64,000 nt of DNA. It comes from CALBPI01 sp038531945. Its GTDB lineage: Bacteria; Pseudomonadota; Gammaproteobacteria; Steroidobacterales; Woeseiaceae. Under the pieces are notes generated by a model. It was not told the DNA's origin, searched no databases, and saw only the letters and a program-made list of their open reading frames with translations. Below, piece by piece: positions 1-7,612 of the stretch (its first letter is position 1; every line of letters begins with the position of its first letter). The translations under genes and the position numbers were made by a program. The DNA is taken from contig JBCBBH010000005.1 in assembly GCA_038531945.1 (NCBI GenBank), positions 124,001 to 188,000 on the forward strand. Reading direction: 5' to 3'.

Positions 1-35
1 ACCAAGGCAGCCGCGATCTGCAGCGTGTCCGACAT
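1..35 (-). CDS. Possible start of a divergent gene running off the left edge
   Basis: On the minus strand an ATG at 35 opens a frame reading MSDTLQIAAAL that stays open to the window edge. It would be divergent from the FMN-binding protein gene at 54, which is a common arrangement for a regulator. No clear ribosome-binding site precedes it and only eleven codons are visible, so neither the reality of the gene nor its family can be judged. Confidence 0.25.
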   Translation of the reverse strand, partial: MSDTLQIAAAL

Positions 36-53
36 TAGTAGGATGAGTTTTTT

Positions 54-656
54 ATGAAGACGATCGGCAGCGTTGAGGAATTGACTGAGCTTTATCCTGC
101 GGCCGCGGCGAGATCACTGACTAAAGTGACTCCTCACATCAGCCCGCTCTACCGTCGATGGATCGAAGCTTCGCGCTTCGTTGTTCTAGCGACGGTCGGA
201 CCAGAAGGCTGCGATGCCAGCCCTCGTGGTGATACAGAAAATCTCGTCAAGCTACCCGACTCGAGAACGATTTGGCTCCCGGATTGGCGTGGCAATAACC
301 GACTCGACTCACTGACGAATATTGTGAGAGATCCACGAGTCAGTTTGATGTTCATGGTGCATGGCTCGAATAATGTTGTCCGAGTTATCGGCGATGCTGT
401 CCTGACCGCTGACCCAGAGGTGACTCGTGAGTTTCGTCATTCCGATAAGTTACCGCGAACCGTCGTCGTTGTGAGCGTAAAGGAAGTGTATTTCCAATGC
501 GCGAAGGCTCTCATGCGCAGTGATTTATGGAATTCGTCGTCGGCTGCTGCTGGTCTTCCAACCGCTGGCGATTTCTTGCGAGAGCAGGAAGCGGGATTCG
601 ATGCGGAGTCTTATGATGCCGGATACGACGAGTACGCTCGTGAGCGCATGTGGTGA
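54..656 (+). CDS. Pyridoxamine 5'-phosphate oxidase-like FMN-binding split-barrel protein
   Basis: A 200-aa cytoplasmic protein of the flavin-binding split-barrel family, of the type often called the MSMEG_1061 family. Family features visible are RFVVLATVGPEG followed by CDASPRGD (residues about 41-60), RLDSLTNIVRDPRVSLMFM (about 83-101) and a strand-forming VVRVIGDAVL. These form the FMN phosphate and dimer regions in relatives. Known relatives are flavin- or F420-dependent oxidoreductases, or uncharacterised. No signal peptide or membrane segment is present. AGGATGAG about ten bases before the ATG is a plausible ribosome-binding site. The substrate cannot be inferred from the neighbours, which are unrelated envelope proteins. 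Confidence 0.85.
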   Translation: MKTIGSVEELTELYPAAAARSLTKVTPHISPLYRRWIEASRFVVLATVGPEGCDASPRGDTENLVKLPDSRTIWLPDWRGNNRLDSLTNIVRDPRVSLMFMVHGSNNVVRVIGDAVLTADPEVTREFRHSDKLPRTVVVVSVKEVYFQCAKALMRSDLWNSSSAAAGLPTAGDFLREQEAGFDAESYDAGYDEYARERMW

Positions 657-700
657 CAAGGCTTAGTGCAGAAGGCGCGGGAACGCTAAATTGCTTCCGT

Positions 701-1426
701 ATGACCTTTCTATGGGTCTTCATTTGGGTCGGACAGTGCGTGTCGGCGGCTACTGAAGTGCCCGTCAAGATTCAGGTCCATGGCTCGGTGGCACCGGAGG
801 ACATTACTTTGATTGAGAATCGACTGCAGTTCTCGCTTCCGACGGTCATCGAATCAATGCTGCGTTCGCAGTCAGTGCAGCCAATTACGTTACAGCTATG
901 GCACGACGAATCGCAGTTCATGGACGCGATGGAGGAGGCGCTTGGGCAACGTGCGCCGGGATCGCGGGGGTACATAACTGGTCCCACGGATGTTCGTATG
1001 CTGGTGACAACTCAAGGCGATATTGCCCTTGAGGCTCTCCATGAAACGGTCCATGCGTTGTCGTTGCAACTGAATCCGAGCTTTGGGAACAACCCGCGTT
1101 GGTTGTGGGAGAGTGTTGCTCAGTATTATGCCGATGCGTTTGTGCACCCTGTCGACTCCGGCATTGTGACTCATACAGAGTGTGTCACGCCTGACGAATT
1201 GGATGAGCCATTCAATCGGGGTGGTTCTGTATACGATGCAGGTTTTCTGATCGGTGAGTTTATTGTTGCGGAGTGGGACGAGTCCGCGTTGACCGATCTG
1301 ATCAAGAACAACGGCGAGGTGTACCGCACGTTCGATCTCTCACCCGCGCTGTTCGAGCAGCAATGGTGCGAATTTGTTCGACGCAAGTACCTCCCCAACA
1401 GCGACTCAAGGCGTATCGACGAGTAG
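701..1426 (+). CDS. Exported gluzincin-like zinc metallopeptidase-like protein
   Basis: A 241-aa protein beginning with a hydrophobic signal peptide (MTFLWVFIWVGQCVSA, cleavage probably near residue 17), so it is likely periplasmic. It carries HETVH at residues 114-118 and WLWESVAQYYA with Glu137 nineteen residues later. This matches the HExxH plus downstream Glu zinc site of gluzincins such as the peptidase MA-like group. A GTG at 650 in the same frame would add 17 residues and overlap the previous gene. The ATG at 701 gives a cleaner signal peptide and is preferred. The N-terminal part resembles the prodomain-like region of MA-like peptidases. The substrate is unknown and catalytic activity is inferred from the zinc motif alone. 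Confidence 0.75.
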   Translation: MTFLWVFIWVGQCVSAATEVPVKIQVHGSVAPEDITLIENRLQFSLPTVIESMLRSQSVQPITLQLWHDESQFMDAMEEALGQRAPGSRGYITGPTDVRMLVTTQGDIALEALHETVHALSLQLNPSFGNNPRWLWESVAQYYADAFVHPVDSGIVTHTECVTPDELDEPFNRGGSVYDAGFLIGEFIVAEWDESALTDLIKNNGEVYRTFDLSPALFEQQWCEFVRRKYLPNSDSRRIDE

Positions 1427-1522
1427 CTGCCACACCACACTACGCGCACGCAAGATGTGTTACGTGCGGAGTTTGAAAACCACGTGTCATAATCATCCAG
1501 GCAGTGGGACGGAGCTTGCACG

Positions 1523-2317
1523 ATGCATCGATCGTTAGTTTTATTTCTATGTGTTCTGATCTGCTCTTGCGGCACTGGAAATCCGTATGTCACCGCGAGC
1601 GGTGAACCCAAGCCCTGCGCAGGGGGCCGGGGAGAGTGGGTACAGGCGGAAGAGGTCGTGCCAAAAGAGATCCTTGAGATTCGTTCCACCGTGCAGTACG
1701 TCTGCAACCCACGGGTTGCAGATGCAGGAACCGCCTGCGAGGACGGCAGCGAATGCCGTGGCGATTGCATTGCATCGACTGATGCCTTGCCAGGACAAGA
1801 GACGATCGGCGCGTGTGCCGCCTATGCATTGCGCACGCTTGGCTCAATGACGTTGACGAACGGCAAGGCCGTCTATCCGCTCAAACTCGATTTCCTCGAG
1901 AACCGACAGGTGGCGCTGCGCCTGGAATACGAGCTCGCAAAGGCACGCTGGGATGCGTTGGAGATCGATACTTATCGAATTGAGGTCGAGCAAAGCTGTT
2001 TCTGTCTTTACGGCCCCTACTATGGCCCTAACCAAATCTTCGTGCGCAACGGAACAACGCGCCGAGTCACCTATTTAGGAGAGACACGGGACGGTTTTCA
2101 ATCGGGTGACTCACTGACGAATGAAGATGCGTTCAAACCAACCGTGAACGATTTGTTTGCATATGTGGGCGACGAAATTCGAGGCCTGGGACCGGATCGC
2201 GTCCTAAGCGTGAACTACCACCCGGAGTTTGGGTTCCCTGTGCGTACCGAGCGTGACGACCTAAGGCTAAGCGACAGTAATGTCAAGATTACGGTAATCG
2301 ACTTTCTAGACCGCTAG
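1523..2317 (+). CDS. DUF6174-type lipoprotein
   Basis: A 264-aa probable lipoprotein: the signal peptide ends LFLCVLICSCG, with Cys16 the likely lipidated residue. The C-terminal half shows the DUF6174 pattern. This is a YRIEVEQSCFCLYG stretch with close cysteines, a strand pair IFVRNGTTRRVTYLG, a short helix NDLFAYVGDEI, and the final VNYHPEFGFPVRTERD, where this family normally has a YDpxyGyP motif. The N-terminal half is cysteine-rich (CNPRVADAGTACEDGSECRG), suggesting disulfides in the periplasm. Function is unknown for the family. The gene stands alone, with 96 bases between it and the previous gene, and it converges on the large lipoprotein gene that follows. Confidence 0.8.
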   Translation: MHRSLVLFLCVLICSCGTGNPYVTASGEPKPCAGGRGEWVQAEEVVPKEILEIRSTVQYVCNPRVADAGTACEDGSECRGDCIASTDALPGQETIGACAAYALRTLGSMTLTNGKAVYPLKLDFLENRQVALRLEYELAKARWDALEIDTYRIEVEQSCFCLYGPYYGPNQIFVRNGTTRRVTYLGETRDGFQSGDSLTNEDAFKPTVNDLFAYVGDEIRGLGPDRVLSVNYHPEFGFPVRTERDDLRLSDSNVKITVIDFLDR

Positions 2318-2326
2318 CTTCGTCGA

Positions 2327-5164
2327 CTAACGCGTCTCACCACGACTCAAGTCCTGCGCCATACCTTGCGTCACCGATTCATGGCGAAACACGATTCGGT
2401 TGATCTTGAAAAGCTGCGAGCGTCCGGACACTGTAAACGTATACGTTTCTCCCGCTTGCAGGTCGTAGACTGCGACCCGCTTGTTCGTTTCCCCACCAAG
2501 GTCCAGGCGATTACCTGTGGCCCAGACAAACGCGTTGTCGTTGCCGCCAAAGAACTTGGTGTCGGATTGCAGGGCGGACAACGGTGCATCGTCGCCGTGG
2601 TTGTTGCCGACGTTCGGTCCCGCGCCGTAGTTGCCGTCCAGGCGAATATAGGCGTCGTTGGCAACGTCGGTGCGCACCTCACCGTTAATCGTCAGCGTTT
2701 CGCGTGCAACATGGAGATGCAGGTAGTGCAATCCACTTTGATTGACCTGAAACATGAAGGTCAGCGGTGAGGTCGGAGGGCCGTTGATCGGACTGTTGCC
2801 GGTGAACTCGATGTAGCCGGGGCCCGTGAATCCTGAGACATCCGTGCGTTGGATCCACTCATCGAGCGCAGACGCTGTGTTCTCAGCTTCCATGATGACC
2901 AGGCCGTCGACTTGTTGGTAGGTCGTGTTGCCCGTTGGATCGCCTTCCGCAGTGATCACGACTGCCCAATCCGAATTGGTCTCACTCGGTGGGTTGCCGA
3001 GGTTAGTCATGCCGGCGCCTTGCAGAGTGTTGCCATCGACGACCGCACCGCTTCGCGGGTTAAACCACTGCACATTCCATTGTCGTGTGTCCGGCAAATT
3101 GATGTCTGTGGTGCCGCCTTCTCTCAAGTACACAACGAAAGCATCGGAATTGGCTAGCACCCAGTCGCTGTTCGTATTGGTGGCGCCGTTGTTTCTCTGC
3201 AATGATTGCAAGTCGAGACCCAGGTCGCCTTGTAGGACGTCGCGGAAGAACCGCACCAGGTGTCCGGACTGCTGCCAGTGCGCGTCAAACTCTCGCAGGT
3301 TCTCCACGGCGAGGTCATACGCGTGGCCAGCGCCGTTGTTCTTGAGATACCACTCAAAGCCACCACCGCCGGACATGACGCTGGCCCACATCCAGTAGAC
3401 TCGTTGTGTATCGGTTACCGCTGTGTTCGGTGTCGGTGCCTGGTTGCCGGACGCTTCAGTGAACGTAACCACCCAGGATTTGCCCGCGTTTGCGGATGCG
3501 TTCAACCAGTTGACAGCCGTCCCGTAGACGCCAGCATCTCCCGTCGCGTTCGTTGGGATTCCACCAAACTGTACGGTTGGACCATCGAACGTCGCATGAC
3601 CGAGCAAGTCGTTGTAGCGGTCTTGCTGGTTCGGAAATGTGTGCATGAAGATCGGGTGGTCGTAGGGGTCCAACGCGCGAATGAAATCCGAGAACGCTCG
3701 CTGTTGCGCTGGCGTGTTGGTGTTCTCTTCGCCAAGGTTCCACTGCAGGGCAGGGTGATGCCCGAAGCGCGAAATCAGTTCGCGGTAGTAGAGCTGGCGT
3801 TCAACACCGAGGTTGCCGTTGTTGAGCAACTGATCGTTTTCGGTTTCCTGCGTCATCACATGAATCAAAATGCCGTTCGCAGTCATGTGCGTGAGCGCGC
3901 GCTCCCACTGATCGAGCTTGCTGACATCGAACGTACGTACATCACCGCTTGCGTTGTAAGTCGTCCATGGATGCGCATCGCAACCGTCGCCGCGGACCGT
4001 ATTCATCATGATGTAGATCGCATTGACTCCGGTCGATGATATGTAGTTGATCAATCCAATCAGCGATCGACCCCGATTATTGGCCCAGGTTGGATCTCCC
4101 GCTTGCCAATCCGAACGGTGCGGTTCGAATTGATGAAGGATGCCTTTGCAGCTTCCCGCGTCGTTGAATTTAGTGGTGTTATCAAACTCGTCGTAGCCGA
4201 AGATGTTCTCCGGGCTGTCCATGCCGCCCTCGATGTAGATCGATCCGTCTCCTGCGAAGCGCAAGTAACGTTCTCCATCCCGATGCTCCAGTAATCCGCG
4301 GGTGCGCATGTCGCGACTGACAGGCGGCGCGGCGCCGACGCGGAACGTACCGGTCTCTCCGTCGAACACGTCGACAGGCTGGCCCGCGGAGACGTCATTG
4401 GAGACAGCGATCTCATTGCCGGTGCGGAACGACACGCTGAAATTCCAGTCGCCCGTTGTAGGTGGTGAAAAATACGCGCGCCAGACATCCCCGTCTGCTG
4501 CGCCGGAATCCGCGGCGTTGCCATCGGCGGCGAAATGTCCGGGCACACGGATCGTCTCGTTGCCTTGGGTGAACGTGACGGTCAGTCGATGATCGGTGAA
4601 TGTTGTGTCATCCTGTTCGCTGGCCGCAAACCCGGTGCAGGTCAGTGCGACACGGTGCCATTGCATGAGGTCACCGGACGCAACGCAGTTGTCGTCCTGC
4701 CCCATCGTCGCATCCGCTTCAACCGAGAAAGACAGGTTGGTCGTGGAAGTATCGCCGTCATCGTCGGTTGCGATCGCTTCGAGTGTGTAGCTGCCTACCG
4801 GCATGTCACGCAGCATCGCGTCGTTCGCGTTGCCGGGTGCCGCCCATTCGTAAGGCGCCTGGTTTTCCGTTCGAACCGGTGTGCCGTCCATGAGAAGTTC
4901 GACCGATGCAACAGATCCGTCGCTATCGGATGCCGACACGACGACATGGACGGTGTCACCTTCGGTGTAGACGGCTGCTGCCTGCGGCTGCGTGAAAGAC
5001 ACCGTCGGCGCCTGATTGGTCGGTGGAGGATCGGCGGGCGGGGCGGGGTCAGTCGGATCGTCGTCTGGGTCGGTTAATGTATCGTCGTTGCCGCCGCTGC
5101 CTCCGCAACCTGCCAACAGCAGGAGCATCAGAATGCTGCCGTAACCCGTGAAACGTAAAGTCAT
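2327..5164 (-). CDS. DUF5060-containing glycoside-hydrolase-like lipoprotein
   Basis: A 945-aa surface or periplasmic lipoprotein with lipobox LLAGC and lipidated Cys20. It is followed by an Asp/Pro-rich linker (about 21-50), an Ig-like domain (APTVSFTQPQ onward, about 51-150), a DUF5060 domain (about 160-275), a (beta/alpha)8-type catalytic region and a C-terminal carbohydrate-binding-like domain ending KINRIVFRHES. Candidate catalytic acids are the glutamates in LQWNLGEEN and in VVTFTEASG. This order of a Glu after beta-4 and a Glu after beta-7 is usual for clan GH-A. The frame stays open upstream to 5389, but the ATG at 5164 directly precedes the lipoprotein signal and is the evident start. 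Inferred role: breakdown of an external polysaccharide. The substrate is not identifiable by eye. Confidence 0.82.
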   Translation of the reverse strand: MTLRFTGYGSILMLLLLAGCGGSGGNDDTLTDPDDDPTDPAPPADPPPTNQAPTVSFTQPQAAAVYTEGDTVHVVVSASDSDGSVASVELLMDGTPVRTENQAPYEWAAPGNANDAMLRDMPVGSYTLEAIATDDDGDTSTTNLSFSVEADATMGQDDNCVASGDLMQWHRVALTCTGFAASEQDDTTFTDHRLTVTFTQGNETIRVPGHFAADGNAADSGAADGDVWRAYFSPPTTGDWNFSVSFRTGNEIAVSNDVSAGQPVDVFDGETGTFRVGAAPPVSRDMRTRGLLEHRDGERYLRFAGDGSIYIEGGMDSPENIFGYDEFDNTTKFNDAGSCKGILHQFEPHRSDWQAGDPTWANNRGRSLIGLINYISSTGVNAIYIMMNTVRGDGCDAHPWTTYNASGDVRTFDVSKLDQWERALTHMTANGILIHVMTQETENDQLLNNGNLGVERQLYYRELISRFGHHPALQWNLGEENTNTPAQQRAFSDFIRALDPYDHPIFMHTFPNQQDRYNDLLGHATFDGPTVQFGGIPTNATGDAGVYGTAVNWLNASANAGKSWVVTFTEASGNQAPTPNTAVTDTQRVYWMWASVMSGGGGFEWYLKNNGAGHAYDLAVENLREFDAHWQQSGHLVRFFRDVLQGDLGLDLQSLQRNNGATNTNSDWVLANSDAFVVYLREGGTTDINLPDTRQWNVQWFNPRSGAVVDGNTLQGAGMTNLGNPPSETNSDWAVVITAEGDPTGNTTYQQVDGLVIMEAENTASALDEWIQRTDVSGFTGPGYIEFTGNSPINGPPTSPLTFMFQVNQSGLHYLHLHVARETLTINGEVRTDVANDAYIRLDGNYGAGPNVGNNHGDDAPLSALQSDTKFFGGNDNAFVWATGNRLDLGGETNKRVAVYDLQAGETYTFTVSGRSQLFKINRIVFRHESVTQGMAQDLSRGETR

Positions 5165-5280
5165 GTCGCATCCCCAAGACGCAAGCTTCAGTGCTACCGC
5201 AGGTCCCCGGTGCGGTGGCCGAACGCTGTTCAGATTCCATCGATCTCGCACACACACTATTGCGGCGGCTCGATCGGAAA

Positions 5281-5296
5281 TGTGACGGATCTCACA
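5281..5296. promoter_or_regulatory. Consensus CRP/FNR-family binding site
   Basis: The sequence TGTGACGGATCTCACA matches both half-sites of the CRP consensus TGTGA-N6-TCACA exactly, and it is flanked on the left by AAA as in the extended consensus. It lies 117 bases upstream of the start of the glycoside-hydrolase-like lipoprotein, a position suited to catabolite activation. It could also serve the divergent gene at 5541. Whether the organism has a CRP homologue is not visible in this window. Confidence 0.65.
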
Positions 5297-5357
5297 TCTT
5301 GCGTTGTGATCAGTGTCAGGGATTGGAGACAGGTGTTCGCTAGGGGTCTGAGCAACC

Positions 5358-5369
5358 TCAAAATTTTGA
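5358..5369. promoter_or_regulatory. Perfect 12-base palindrome TCAAAATTTTGA
   Basis: A fully symmetric AT-rich 12-mer in the divergent promoter region, 172 bases before the start of the 680-aa lipoprotein gene. It could be an operator or part of a promoter. No regulator can be assigned and chance occurrence is possible. Confidence 0.3.
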
Positions 5370-5540
5370 ACTGACCATCGAGGTGTCAAATTCGGAGGAA
5401 TCTGATGTTATGTCAAAGAAAACTACTGCCCTTTTGGAGAACTGCGCTCTTTTTGAATCGGAATGAAACCGTAAGGTGTCGGTAAGGCCCCTCGGCGTTA
5501 CGTCGGTAAGACTGCATCCGTCAAAACGCGGAGGGAAATC

Positions 5541-7583
5541 ATGCGGTCACTGTGGCATTGGGTGTTTATCGGATTCTGTGGAATGTGGCTTACCGCATGC
5601 GCAGGAATCCCGGGTGTTACTGGTGTTGGCTACAAAGCCGACTCGCCAGAACCATCGTGGGATGAGGCCAGGTTTCTTGAAGTCTACGGACAACCGGTTT
5701 GGACGCACACGCTGACGGATGGCAGAAAGGCACTGTACTTCGAGTACAACAATGCGTTCGATAGTGCGGGCTGGAAATTCGTGTCTGCGGCAGCGTATGT
5801 GATGACGCTCGGCATCGATGATCAGATTGGCAATGCGACGAGCAAGCGCCTGTCCGCCGTATTCAATGCGGATGGGACAGCAATCTGCGCTGATCGCGTG
5901 CCAATCAATTTGGCGATGTCATGTGACAACGACATCAGACAGCCGTTCGCCGAAGCGAGCGACGAAAGCTCCAATCGAAACTACTGGTTCATGATGGTCG
6001 ACGTGGATCCAAAATTCTTTGCGCCGAAAACCTTTGCTGTCACGCGATATCACCAGGACCTGGTGGGCACACCGCTCGATGGTCTGGAGCGAAATGATGA
6101 GATCTCCTATGACGATGCGTATTTCGCTGACCTCTACTGCTACGCCGCCGCGCGTTGGTATGCAGACCACATAAAAGAGTTTCGATCAGATGACGCCGTT
6201 CCCTCGAGCGAACGCGTCGCCGAGTTGGAGCGACGTGCATACCAGCGCATTGCCTCGCGCGGTCGATTGCTGGCACGCGCGGATCGCGATTTCGCACTCG
6301 CCTATGCTGCACTCCAACATGATCTCAATGCGCGCAGAGTTCCAAAAGTCAGAGACTTCGCACAGCGGTGTGTTGCTTCGAACGACGATGCCGAGTTGCG
6401 TTCTGAAATTCACCCCGTCGTGCTTGAGGCGCTCTATGATCGTTTGATCGAATCCAAAAACCTGGCCCAAGCGCAGGCGATTCGTGACTTCGACCTGCCA
6501 ACTTCCACCCCGGCCACGTTTCAATTAAGTCAACACCCACCCACCAATGGTGCCGTTGGTGTGGCTGCAGCCGGTTGGGTCAGCAAGCAAACCCTGGGGC
6601 AGCTCACATTCCGCTCCGAGCCCTGGTTAGCACAGCTCGACAAGGGCGTGGAGGCGCAAAAGGATCTGGTGGATGCGTTCGATAGTCTTACTGCGGATGC
6701 CACCTACGAGTACGACATTCGCAGCGCGTTGGACCAGGGACTGGAACCCAGTCTCGATATCGCCTTGTCGTTGGCATCTGCACTTTCCGACGCCATTGTT
6801 CGGAGTGATCATGAGGCGAGCGTACGCGCGTTGGTTGGACTTGCGCGCTTTTACATCGCCGGCAGTCCGCGAGCCATTCGTTTTCAACGCGCGGGCGACC
6901 TGTTTATGGCAGCGAGCTTTATCTCGCATCGGTTGGGTCGCTTCGATTGGTCAGCGCCGTTGTCGAGATTCGCCGGGGATGCCTATCTGTTGTCCGTTGA
7001 TCAGATTCTTGCGGAGGATGGTGTCGCTGACGAACGCAGTCGTGATCAGTTGCGAGAGATCATCAACTTCGTGCCTTACAGTTATGAGTACTCTGATGCA
7101 TCCGGCAACGTTTGGGAGGTCGAAGTTCGTGGTGCGCCGATCGATCCCGATCGACTATTGGCGCTCGTCAATCGGCTGCGTCTACCGTACGTCAATGCGA
7201 GTCTGGCCTATGCGTATGCGCTCCCACTCGTTTCCGACTCCAGTCAAGCGACACGCTATCTGGAAGATCAGGCAATTCGCGCTAACGAAAAATTTTCATC
7301 TGCCGGTGCTGCGGTGATGTACGCCCAAGCGGCCAAAGCCGCAGCGACCTTCGACGAGGCTCGCGGCCACGTCAATCAAATGCACGCGGAGTTTGCAAAC
7401 TATCGAGCCAAGTCGCGAACGCTTGGAGGGAGCAGTGTCTGTCAGTATTCGTACACTCGCAGTCGGGAAGCATTCGCAGAGTACTTCGGCAGTCCGAGCT
7501 ACAAGCAGGTGCAAACGCTCTACGGCAAATGGTTTCGCGATCGATTGAAGGAGTACGACAAGAAGTGCAAATACAAACCGTGA
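5541..7583 (+). CDS. Large lipoprotein of unknown function
   Basis: A 680-aa protein with a lipoprotein signal (FCGMWLTACAG, lipid-bearing Cys20) and a strong ribosome-binding site GGAGGG six bases before the ATG. After the signal a short domain (EARFLEVYGQPVW, then ALYFEYNN) looks like the small outer-membrane lipoprotein fold seen in SmpA/OmlA-type proteins. The rest (about 200-680) is alpha-helical and rich in Ala, Arg and Asp, with a TPR- or SEL1-like look but no clear repeat. No catalytic motif is evident. It is not in an obvious operon: the next gene converges on it after 29 bases. Exposure to the periplasm is inferred from the signal. The SmpA-like similarity is tentative. Confidence 0.75.
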   Translation: MRSLWHWVFIGFCGMWLTACAGIPGVTGVGYKADSPEPSWDEARFLEVYGQPVWTHTLTDGRKALYFEYNNAFDSAGWKFVSAAAYVMTLGIDDQIGNATSKRLSAVFNADGTAICADRVPINLAMSCDNDIRQPFAEASDESSNRNYWFMMVDVDPKFFAPKTFAVTRYHQDLVGTPLDGLERNDEISYDDAYFADLYCYAAARWYADHIKEFRSDDAVPSSERVAELERRAYQRIASRGRLLARADRDFALAYAALQHDLNARRVPKVRDFAQRCVASNDDAELRSEIHPVVLEALYDRLIESKNLAQAQAIRDFDLPTSTPATFQLSQHPPTNGAVGVAAAGWVSKQTLGQLTFRSEPWLAQLDKGVEAQKDLVDAFDSLTADATYEYDIRSALDQGLEPSLDIALSLASALSDAIVRSDHEASVRALVGLARFYIAGSPRAIRFQRAGDLFMAASFISHRLGRFDWSAPLSRFAGDAYLLSVDQILAEDGVADERSRDQLREIINFVPYSYEYSDASGNVWEVEVRGAPIDPDRLLALVNRLRLPYVNASLAYAYALPLVSDSSQATRYLEDQAIRANEKFSSAGAAVMYAQAAKAAATFDEARGHVNQMHAEFANYRAKSRTLGGSSVCQYSYTRSREAFAEYFGSPSYKQVQTLYGKWFRDRLKEYDKKCKYKP

Positions 7584-7612
7584 GGCGATGGTTTAAGTCA
7601 TGCCCTTAGCTG

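Larger units (their letters stand above)
5165..5540. other. Divergent intergenic region, 376 bases
   Basis: The region separates the minus-strand hydrolase lipoprotein from the plus-strand lipoprotein. It holds a consensus CRP-type site (5281-5296), a 12-base perfect palindrome (5358-5369) and, at its right end, the ribosome-binding site GGAGGG (5530-5535) of the plus-strand gene. No convincing protein gene is seen inside it. Confidence 0.7.

Noticed and set aside
1171..1770. A 199-codon minus-strand frame opposite the metallopeptidase-like and DUF6174 genes
   Set aside because: Lies antisense to two well-supported exported proteins with good signals and motifs; its own composition shows no domain.
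3260..4039. A 259-codon plus-strand frame opposite the DUF5060 lipoprotein
   Set aside because: Antisense to a multi-domain lipoprotein; no ribosome-binding site or recognisable fold.
6673..7317. A 214-codon plus-strand frame inside the 680-aa lipoprotein gene
   Set aside because: Alternate frame of a gene that has a strong ribosome-binding site and lipobox; no domain of its own.
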